Source of the DNA: an uncultured Oscillospiraceae bacterium
GTDB lineage: Bacteria; Bacillota; Clostridia; Oscillospirales; Ruminococcaceae
Length of the DNA stretch: 5,237 nt
Assembly (NCBI GenBank): GCA_900548355.1
Contig: URKR01000062.1
Location: 1-5,237, forward strand
Reading direction: 5' to 3'
Shown here piece after piece: positions 1-4,365 of this stretch. The number at the start of each line of letters is the position of its first letter. Positions within the stretch are counted from its first letter, which is position 1. The position numbers and the translations under genes were made by a program. Below the pieces are notes generated by a model. The model did no database searches. It was not told the origin of the DNA and saw only the letters and a list, made by a program, of their open reading frames with translations.

Positions 1-4
1 ATCA

Positions 5-20
5 GCCGGCAAACGCCGGC
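5..20. repeat. Short GC hairpin at left edge
   Basis: GCCGGC (5-10) and GCCGGC (15-20) pair around an AAAC loop. The surrounding 1-58 are strongly GC-rich with no supported gene. It could be the tail of a structure or terminator belonging to a gene beyond the left edge, but no T-tract is visible on either strand, so this is only a structural note. Confidence 0.3.
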
Positions 21-171
21 CCCGGCCCGCGCCGGCGCCGCCAGCGCGACGCCGCGAAGAAGTAAATCAGCCATAAAAACCTCGTCGGGAAATGAAACAT
101 GTGGTGGATTGGCGATTGGGCGATCGCCTCGAAAAAATGATGGGTAGAGGGTTGCAATATGGAGGCCACAG

Positions 172-250
172 GGGCGGGCAGCGCCCGCCCGGAGCGTTCG
201 CGGCGGCGCGGGGCTCCCCGGGCCGATGCAGGCATCGGCCCCTACGGACG
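172..250. repeat. REP-like cluster of three GC-rich hairpins
   Basis: Three perfect stem-loops lie close together. GGGCGGGC (172-179) pairs with 183-190 around AGC. GGGG (210-213) pairs with CCCC (216-219). GGGCCGATGC (220-229) pairs with GCATCGGCCC (232-241) around AG. They are followed by CCCTACGGACG. No T-tract follows on either strand, so it does not look like an intrinsic terminator, although it lies just downstream of the prfC stop and could protect that mRNA's 3' end. The GGGCCGATGC...GCATCGGCCCCTACG pattern resembles intergenic repeats I recall from GC-rich Clostridia, but that is memory and not a search result. The whole 1-308 stretch has no other supportable feature. Confidence 0.5.
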
Positions 251-308
251 TAAGGCGTTGCCCGTGGTCAAACCGGGGACGGCCGCAAACCTCCTCGCCA
301 ACATCCCC

Positions 309-1922
309 TTAAAACGTCAAATTCCCAAACTCCGACAGTTTCAAATCGGGGTTGTGCTGTTCGGCCCAGTTGATGCTCCAGCTTGAGCCGAACAGCAGCA
401 GTCGGTTGCCCTTGAGGTCTTCCACCGGCCGGGTGTCTGAGGTAATGTCAAGGTGTTTGGGGTCAAGTTCATCGGCCGGGTTCAGAATCCAGCGGATGTA
501 CTCATACGGCAGGCTCTGCAGCCGGATATCGACGTTGTACTCGTTTTTCAGCCGGTACTCAAGCACTTCAAGCTGCAGAACGCCGACCACGCCGACGATG
601 ACCTCCTCCATGCCGGCGCCGAGATCGCGGAAGATCTGGATCGCGCCTTCCTGCGCGATCTGCTCCATCCCCTTGACAAACTGCTTGCGCTTCATTGTAT
701 CGACCTGGGTCACCCGGGCGAAATGCTCGGGCGCGAAGGTCGGGATGCCGGCAAACCGCACCTTGTGCTTTTGGTTGCACAGCGTATCCCCGATCGAGAA
801 GATGCCCGGGTCGAACAGGCCGATGATGTCGCCGGCGTAGGCCTCGGCCACAATCGCGCGGTCGTCGGCCATCAGGCTCGTGCCGGTCGCAAGCTTGATG
901 TTTTTGCCCTCCTGCACATGGAACGCCTCCATGCCGCGCTCAAACTTGCCCGAGCAGATTCGCAGAAACGCGATGCGGTCGCGGTGGTTCTTGTTCATGT
1001 TGGCCTGGATTTTGAAGATAAAGCCGGAAAAATCCTCGCTCGTCGGCGCCACGGTCTCTCCGGTGTCGGCGTCGGGGCGGGGCAGCGGCGGCGGGGTCAG
1101 CCGCAGGAACTCTTTCAGGAACGGCTCAACGCCGAAGTTGGTCAGCGCCGACCCGAAGAACACCGGCGAGAGCTCGCCGCGGTGGACGGCCGCAAGGTCA
1201 AATTCCTCGGCTGCGCCGTCAAGCAGCTCAATGTCCTCCGCCAGTTTTGCGTGGTTGTCGGCCCCGATCAAAGCGTCGAGCGCCGGGTCGCCGAGCTCGG
1301 CTGCAATCTCGTCCACCATCTTGACGCCGTTTGCGCGGCCGTCGCCCTCAAACGCGAGTACGCGGCGGGCGTTACGGTCAAACACGCCCTTGAACCCTTT
1401 GCCGCAGCCGATCGGCCAGTTCATCGGGTAGGTCTTGATGCCGAGGATTTCCTCAATGTTCTCCATCAGTTCAAACGGGTCGCGGGCTTCGCGGTCCATT
1501 TTATTGATAAAGGTAAAGATCGGGATATGCCGCAGCGTGCAGACCTTGAACAGCTTGATCGTCTGCGCCTCAACGCCCTTGGCCGCGTCGATGACCATGA
1601 CGGCCGAGTCGGCCGCCATCAGGGTGCGGTAGGTATCTTCGGAGAAGTCCTGGTGGCCCGGGGTATCGAGGATATTGATGCACTTGCCCTGGTAATGGAA
1701 CTGCAGCACCGACGAAGTGACCGAGATACCGCGCTGTTTTTCAATGTCCATCCAGTCAGACACGGCATGCTTGGCGCTCTGCTTGCCTTTGACCGAGCCT
1801 GCGGTCTGGATCGCACCCCCGTAAAGAAGCAGTTTTTCGGTTAAGGTGGTTTTGCCGGCGTCCGGGTGCGAGATGATCGCAAAGGTGCGCCGGCTTTCAA
1901 TTTCTTCGCGCAAAGATGGCAT
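309..1922 (-). CDS. prfC: Peptide chain release factor 3 (RF3)
   Basis: RF3 is a cytoplasmic translational GTPase that acts on the ribosome after peptide release, promoting recycling of release factors RF1 and RF2. The frame gives 537 residues, matching the usual length of about 530. The GTPase motifs are in order: P-loop SHPDAGKT (residues 18-25), the switch segment SDWMDIEKQRGISVTSS (55-71), DTPGH (86-90) and NKMD (140-143), followed by PIGCGKGFKGVFDR, which is typical of RF3. The VKGKQSAKHAVSDWM stretch separates it from EF-G. The C-terminal part includes the beta-barrel region and the RF3-type ending with ...FGSSWSINWAEQHNPDLKL. The ATG at 1922 was chosen over an upstream in-frame start at 1985: MPSLREEIESRRTFAIISHPD matches the family start, an AGAAAGGGAA ribosome binding site precedes it, and the extra 21 residues would come from the 5' UTR palindrome. 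It is complete and monocistronic. Confidence 0.97.
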   Translation of the reverse strand: MPSLREEIESRRTFAIISHPDAGKTTLTEKLLLYGGAIQTAGSVKGKQSAKHAVSDWMDIEKQRGISVTSSVLQFHYQGKCINILDTPGHQDFSEDTYRTLMAADSAVMVIDAAKGVEAQTIKLFKVCTLRHIPIFTFINKMDREARDPFELMENIEEILGIKTYPMNWPIGCGKGFKGVFDRNARRVLAFEGDGRANGVKMVDEIAAELGDPALDALIGADNHAKLAEDIELLDGAAEEFDLAAVHRGELSPVFFGSALTNFGVEPFLKEFLRLTPPPLPRPDADTGETVAPTSEDFSGFIFKIQANMNKNHRDRIAFLRICSGKFERGMEAFHVQEGKNIKLATGTSLMADDRAIVAEAYAGDIIGLFDPGIFSIGDTLCNQKHKVRFAGIPTFAPEHFARVTQVDTMKRKQFVKGMEQIAQEGAIQIFRDLGAGMEEVIVGVVGVLQLEVLEYRLKNEYNVDIRLQSLPYEYIRWILNPADELDPKHLDITSDTRPVEDLKGNRLLLFGSSWSINWAEQHNPDLKLSEFGNLTF

Positions 1923-1940
1923 ACGGTTCCCTTTCTGTCT
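1923..1940 (-). promoter_or_regulatory. prfC ribosome binding site
   Basis: On the minus strand the sequence before the start reads AGAAAGGGAACCGT then ATG. The AAAGGG core is placed 5-8 bases before the ATG at 1922. It decides this start over the longer frame that opens at 1985, which has no Shine-Dalgarno sequence. Confidence 0.6.
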
Positions 1941-1964
1941 TGTATGTGAACTTTTATTTGGTAA

Positions 1965-1982
1965 CGCGGGGCGCGCCCCGCG
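1965..1982. repeat. Perfect 18-bp palindrome in prfC 5' UTR
   Basis: The palindrome is CGCGGGGCG followed by CGCCCCGCG, with no mismatch. It lies between the predicted prfC transcription start (about 1991) and its ribosome binding site. In RNA it would form a very stable stem with a forced small loop. No T-tract follows it on the minus strand (GTTACCAAATAAAAG comes next), so it is not an intrinsic terminator. It may be an mRNA-stabilising 5' structure or a protein-binding palindrome; which one is not decidable here. Confidence 0.6.
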
Positions 1983-1997
1983 CAAAGGCCATCCTGT

Positions 1998-2026
1998 ATT
2001 ATACTCAAAAAAACGTCCCGGCGCAA
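1998..2026 (-). promoter_or_regulatory. SigA-type promoter for prfC
   Basis: On the minus strand, TTGCGC (2021-2026) is followed by 17 bases and then TATAAT (1998-2003), a perfect -10 box at optimal spacing. The predicted start is near 1991, giving a leader of about 70 bases that contains the 1965-1982 palindrome. The -35 box is weaker than consensus (4 of 6). Confidence 0.7.
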
Positions 2027-2075
2027 GAGAAAATGGCGGATAGGCGAAAGGTTTTTTGGGCTGCGTGCCCGGTTC

Positions 2076-2098
2076 ACCCCGGCCGGCCGCGCGGCATA
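2076..2098 (+). promoter_or_regulatory. Possible sporulation-sigma promoter (weak)
   Basis: Upstream of the SpoIID-like gene, CACC (AC at 2076-2077) lies 17 bases before GCATAGGCT (CATA at 2095-2098). This partly fits the SigK pattern AC-N16/17-CATAnnnTA, but the final TA is TG. No SigA-type TTGACA/TATAAT pair is visible on the plus strand of this intergenic region. The product family makes a sporulation sigma plausible. Confidence is low because the motif is short and degenerate. Confidence 0.2.
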
Positions 2099-2107
2099 GG
2101 CTGGGGC

Positions 2108-2116
2108 AAGGAGGTG
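2108..2116 (+). promoter_or_regulatory. Strong ribosome binding site of the SpoIID-like gene
   Basis: AAGGAGGTG ends 7 bases before the ATG at 2124. This near-perfect Shine-Dalgarno sequence selects 2124 as the start over the in-frame TTG at 2118, which lies too close to it. Confidence 0.85.
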
Positions 2117-2123
2117 TTTGTAT

Positions 2124-3302
2124 ATGGAAACTGGCAGTCTATGGGTAGCCGCTACGCTGGCCGGCAAGGCCGGGCCGCAGGCCGGTGTGCGGGTAACGGT
2201 GTTTGACGAGGCGGGCCTCGTTGTTTTTCGGCAGGAAACCGACGCCGAAGGCGTTGCCCGGGTCGGCGCGCTGCCCGCGCCTGACCCGGCGCTGAGCCTG
2301 GAACCCAACCCGGCCGCCCGGCCCTATGCCGTGTACAGCCTGCTGGCCGAGTGTGAAGGCTGGCAGCCGCTGCGGATGTTTGGCATCCAGCTGTTTGCGG
2401 GCCAGCGCACCGTGGCGCGGATCGCGCTGCTGCCGGCCGCCGCTGCGCTGGACACCGCGACCCTGCGCGCCGAAAGCGAAATCACAATCCCGCCCCACCC
2501 GCTCTATGCCGGCGGCGGGGGCAGCGGCCCGGCCCCGGCCGCCGGGGCGCGGGTGCTCGGCGCCGTGGTGATCCCGCGCAGCATCACGGTGCATCTGGGC
2601 CGCCCGGCCGAAAATGCCCGCAACGTCACAGTCCGCTTCCAGGATTATATCGCCAACGTCGCTTCCAGCGAAGTGTATCCCACCTGGCCCGAAGAGGCGC
2701 TTAAAGCCAATATATTGGCGCAGATCAGCCTGGCGCTCAACCGCATCTGGACCGAATGGTACCCCAGCCGGGGGTACAGCTTCAACATCACAGGGTCGCC
2801 GGCCGTTGACCAGGCGTATACCGAAGGGCGCACCGTCTACGCCGTGATGGAACGGCTGACTGCCGAACTCTTCAACACCTATGTGCGCCGCAGCGGCGAC
2901 GCCGAACCCTATTTTACCGAATACTGTGACGGCAAGCTTGTCAACTGCAACGGGATGTCGCAGTGGGGTACGGTTGACCGCGCACGGGAAGGCAAGACGG
3001 CGCTGGAAATCCTGCGGTACTATTACGGCAGCCGGGTGGAGCTTGCCCGCAGCACCAACCTGACCGATATCCCGCAAAGCTATCCGGGCGCCGCCTTGCG
3101 CCGCGGCGATACCGGCACCGCGGTGCGCACGATCCAGCGGCAGCTTTCCCGCATTGCGAAGGACTACCCGGCCTTCGGCAAGCCGGCCGTGACCGGCACT
3201 TTTGACGCCGACACCGAATCAAGCGTCAGGGCGTTCCAGCGGTACTTCTCCCTGACAGCCGACGGCGTCGTTGGCCGCGCGACCTGGTATAAGATAAGCT
3301 AG
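2124..3302 (+). CDS. SpoIID/LytB-domain protein with peptidoglycan-binding domain, probably 3'-truncated
   Basis: The product has 392 residues in three parts. Residues 1-105 look like a carboxypeptidase-regulatory/Ig-like fold (AGVRVTVFDEAGLVVFRQETDAEG...). Residues about 165-305 match the SpoIID/LytB family: DYIANVASSEVYPTWPEEALKA with Glu183 at the place of the family's catalytic acid, and NGMSQWGT (276-283) followed by AREGKTALEILRYYYG, corresponding to GMSQxGA...G.sy.eILkhYY. Residues 325-392 are a PG_binding_1 domain (LRRGDTGTAVRTIQRQL...DADTESSVRAFQRYFSLTADGVVGRATWYKIS). SpoIID is a lytic transglycosylase of forespore engulfment, so a role on spore or cell-wall peptidoglycan is likely. 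No signal peptide or membrane segment is visible. The usual His of the family's GHGVGMSQ motif is absent here (VNCNGMSQ). The frame stops right at KIS, where relatives I recall continue into a linker and a second binding domain, so truncation is suspected. Confidence 0.85.
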   Translation: METGSLWVAATLAGKAGPQAGVRVTVFDEAGLVVFRQETDAEGVARVGALPAPDPALSLEPNPAARPYAVYSLLAECEGWQPLRMFGIQLFAGQRTVARIALLPAAAALDTATLRAESEITIPPHPLYAGGGGSGPAPAAGARVLGAVVIPRSITVHLGRPAENARNVTVRFQDYIANVASSEVYPTWPEEALKANILAQISLALNRIWTEWYPSRGYSFNITGSPAVDQAYTEGRTVYAVMERLTAELFNTYVRRSGDAEPYFTEYCDGKLVNCNGMSQWGTVDRAREGKTALEILRYYYGSRVELARSTNLTDIPQSYPGAALRRGDTGTAVRTIQRQLSRIAKDYPAFGKPAVTGTFDADTESSVRAFQRYFSLTADGVVGRATWYKIS

Positions 3303-3375
3303 GTTGACGGCACAAGGGGCGCTCCCTGGGCGCAGGGAAACGGGAAGAAGGGGAAGGCGCGGCAGGACGCTGCGC

Positions 3376-3729
3376 GGCGCCGAAGCGTACGCTGTCTATG
3401 AGCAGACCGGCCGGCCCGCCGTCTCGGTACACCGCTACGGCAAAGGGAAAGCCTACTATGTGGCGGCGGAAACCGACAGCGAATTGCTCCGGTGGCTGCT
3501 CCGCGGGCTGGAAACGGAGATCGGGCTGCAGCCGGCCCTGCGGGTTCCGCACGGGGTGCAGGCGCGGCAAATTGCCGAAAACCAACGCTTCTATGTCAAC
3601 ACAACGGCGAAACCGGTCTCAATCCCGCTGGCGCAGGGCGGCCGGGGCGTACTGACCGAAAGGCGCTACGACCGCACGCTGGATCTCGGCGCCTATGAGA
3701 GCGAGCTGATTGTGGCGGAAAAGGCGTGA
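3376..3729 (+). pseudogene. C-terminal remnant of a GH42 beta-galactosidase
   Basis: Intact GH42 enzymes are cytoplasmic beta-galactosidases of about 650-700 residues. Only the final part is present here. GAEAYAVYEQTGRPAVSVHRYGKGKAYYVA matches the end of the trimerisation domain (typically ...YAGxPAVTxNxYGKGKAYYVA). Then LLRWLLRGLETEIGLQPALRVPHGVQARQIAENQRFYVNTTAKPVSIPL...LDLGAYESELIV matches the small C-terminal beta domain (GVEvxxR...yvFllN...l.pygv.vl). The catalytic barrel is absent. The open frame begins with a TTG at 3304, one base past the preceding stop, without a ribosome binding site. Its first 24 residues are Arg/Gly-rich and unlike the family, so expression is unlikely. The TGA is at 3727-3729. 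The remnant is in the same orientation as the gene before it. Confidence 0.75.
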
Positions 3730-3740
3730 GGACGCCGCCC

Positions 3741-3755
3741 CCTACGCATTGTAGG
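3741..3755. repeat. Small hairpin, possible remnant of the intergenic repeat
   Basis: CCTAC (3741-3745) pairs with GTAGG (3751-3755). It is preceded by GCCGCCC and shares CCCCTACG with the end of the hairpin cluster at 240-247. The match is short, so a family link is only suggested. Confidence 0.25.
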
Positions 3756-3777
3756 AAACAGCACAAAGATACAAAAG

Positions 3778-3814
3778 AAAAAGCACCCGCTTTTTAACAA
3801 AGCGAGTGCTTTTT
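3778..3814. terminator. Bidirectional rho-independent terminator (1)
   Basis: The 16-nt arms at 3778-3793 and 3799-3814 pair with a single mismatch (C3787 against A3805) around the 5-nt loop TTAAC. The stem core is AAGCACCCGCTTT / AAAGCGAGTGCTT. A-rich and T-rich flanks make it work in both directions. On the plus strand it would end transcripts of the SpoIID-like/GH42-remnant region. On the minus strand it follows a copy of the tRNA-Glu 3' end, so it may be the terminator of a lost tRNA copy. Confidence 0.85.
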
Positions 3815-3881
3815 GGTGACCCGTACGGGAAATCTCCCGCGCCCTAAAAACAGCCCGCAGGGCTGTTCGATTCCCGTACGG
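3807..3881. repeat. tRNA-Glu-derived inverted-repeat structure
   Basis: 3807-3831 is an exact 25-base direct copy of 3937-3961 (terminator end, CCA and 3' acceptor/T-arm of tRNA-Glu). 3865-3881 is an exact 17-base inverted copy of 3951-3967 (T-arm and acceptor of the same tRNA). As a result 3821-3831 and 3871-3881 form a perfect 11-bp inverted repeat around 39 bases, and inside it AACAGCCC (3849-3856) pairs with GGGCTGTT (3860-3867) around GCA. No complete tRNA can be folded here: the D-arm and anticodon arm are missing. It is either a decayed tRNA copy or a small palindromic element built from tRNA ends. Confidence 0.7.
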
Positions 3882-3908
3882 CGGCGGATTTTAATGTAAC
3901 AGCAAAGA

Positions 3909-3944
3909 AAAAAGCATCTGCCTTACACAAAGCAGATGCTTTTT
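3909..3944. terminator. Rho-independent terminator of the tRNA unit (2)
   Basis: AAAAAGCATCTGC (3909-3921) pairs perfectly over 13 bp with 3932-3944 around the 10-nt loop CTTACACAAA. Read on the minus strand it begins at the last base of the tRNA-Glu CCA and ends in a run of T, so it terminates the tRNA-Met/tRNA-Glu transcript immediately. It is also symmetric enough to act on plus-strand transcription. Confidence 0.88.
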
Positions 3945-4018
3945 GGTGACCCGTACGGGAATCGAACCCATGTTACAGCCGTGAAAGGGCCGTGTCTTAA
4001 CCGCTTGACCAACGGGCC
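3944..4018 (-). tRNA. tRNA-Glu (anticodon TTC)
   Basis: On the minus strand the gene folds as a full cloverleaf. The acceptor GGCCCGT pairs with ACGGGTC (one G-T pair), the D-arm contains TTGGTCAAGCGGTTAAGAC, and the anticodon loop CTTTCAC gives TTC at 3983-3985 inside the CGGCC/GGCTG arm. The T-arm is ATGGG-TTCGATT-CCCGT. The discriminator is A3947 and CCA is encoded (3946-3944). It is the second gene of the unit, downstream of tRNA-Met, and its CCA merges with the following terminator. Its 3' end has been copied twice into the adjacent 3807-3881 region. Confidence 0.95.
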
Positions 4019-4029
4019 TTGGGAAAATA

Positions 4030-4104
4030 CAGGTCTTCGCTAAAACAGCAAGCAACTACCGATCACTACTGCAATCGGCCCCCATGTATCTTAGCGAAAG
4101 CCTG
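4030..4104 (-). other. Fold-back spacer between the two tRNA genes
   Basis: CAGGTCTTCGCTAA (4030-4043) and TTAGCGAAAGCCTG (4091-4104) are inverted copies matching at 12 of 14 positions. Between them CCGAT (4059-4063) can pair with ATCGG (4074-4078). The 91-base spacer is unusually long for a tRNA pair and would fold into a rod that places the two tRNAs side by side. It may help tRNA processing or be an insertion. No gene is visible in it. Confidence 0.5.
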
Positions 4105-4109
4105 CATTA

Positions 4110-4186
4110 TGGTAGCGGTAACTGGATTTGAACCGGTGACACTTCGGGTATGAACCGAATGCTCTAGCCAACTGAGCTATACCGCC
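4110..4186 (-). tRNA. tRNA-Met (anticodon CAT, elongator type)
   Basis: On the minus strand the acceptor GGCGGTA pairs with TACCGCT, with a G1-T72 wobble. The D-arm is TAGCTCAGTTGGCTAGAGC. The anticodon arm TTCGG-TTCATAC-CCGAA gives CAT (4150-4152). The T-arm is ACCGG-TTCAAAT-CCAGT with one C-A mismatch. The discriminator is A and CCA is encoded. CAT is shared by initiator Met, elongator Met and lysidine-modified Ile2. The G1-T72 pair and strong likeness to the B. subtilis elongator tRNA-Met favour elongator Met. It is the first gene after the 4217-4245 promoter. Confidence 0.92.
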
Positions 4187-4216
4187 ATCTGTGCCCTCCA
4201 AAAGAGTACTTGATTA

Positions 4217-4245
4217 TTATACAAGATCTTTCGGCGGTTGTCAAG
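4217..4245 (-). promoter_or_regulatory. Consensus SigA promoter of the tRNA unit
   Basis: On the minus strand TTGACA (4240-4245) and TATAAT (4217-4222) are separated by exactly 17 bases, a perfect match at both boxes. Transcription should start near 4210, about 24 bases before tRNA-Met, and run through tRNA-Glu to the 3909-3944 terminator. Strong promoters of this kind are normal for stable RNA genes. Confidence 0.92.
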
Positions 4246-4302
4246 CGGAAAAAATAAAAAAATGACGGAAAATTTTTCCTGCCTTTCGCATAGCTTACCA
4301 GT

Positions 4303-4310
4303 GGAGGTGA
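4303..4310 (+). promoter_or_regulatory. Strong ribosome binding site upstream of the recombinase
   Basis: GGAGGTGA lies 4 bases before the ATG at 4315; the GGAGG core ends 7 bases before it. It fits the short ORF at 4315 and not the recombinase ATG at 4362, which has only GGGG in a GC-rich context and no clear Shine-Dalgarno sequence. Confidence 0.6.
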
Positions 4311-4314
4311 TCGT

Positions 4315-4365
4315 ATGCTTACAAAGTGTTTTTGCAGCGCTCCGTCTGCGGGGCCGGCGCGATGA
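4315..4365 (+). CDS. 16-codon upstream ORF overlapping the recombinase start
   Basis: The ORF reads MLTKCFCSAPSAGPAR and then TGA. It has the only good ribosome binding site in the region, and its stop overlaps the recombinase start as ATGA (4362-4365). This arrangement is typical of translational coupling, where ribosomes finishing the short frame reinitiate on the next gene. The peptide has two Cys in a CxC pattern and no recognisable function. It could instead be the true N-terminus of the recombinase separated by a frameshift, or a chance frame. Confidence 0.35.
   Translation: MLTKCFCSAPSAGPAR

Noticed and set aside
2..235. 77-codon minus-strand frame, including a 32-residue version starting at position 100
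   Set aside because: No Shine-Dalgarno sequence precedes either start. The sequence overlaps the hairpin repeat cluster and shows no family resemblance.
220..241. Intrinsic terminator of prfC
   Set aside because: The stem is perfect but no T-tract follows on the minus strand; the next bases are GGGGAGCCCC.
453..1844. Long open frame (463 codons) on the plus strand opposite prfC
   Set aside because: It is a shadow of prfC in GC-rich DNA: no ribosome binding site, a composition rich in Arg/Ala/Val/His without domain signature, and complete overlap with an unambiguous RF3 gene.
2139..3077. 312-codon open frame on the minus strand opposite the SpoIID-like gene
   Set aside because: It is antisense to a gene with recognised domains and a strong ribosome binding site. 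Its own sequence is low-complexity Gly/Ala/Arg-rich without motifs.
3821..3881. A third complete tRNA gene or a CRISPR-like repeat
   Set aside because: Only acceptor/T-arm sequence is present, with no D-arm or anticodon arm, and there is no regular repeat-spacer pattern.
4267..4279. GGAAAA-T-TTTTCC palindrome as an operator for the recombinase
   Set aside because: It is short, AT-only in the centre and easily due to chance; no promoter with good -35/-10 boxes could be placed beside it on the plus strand.
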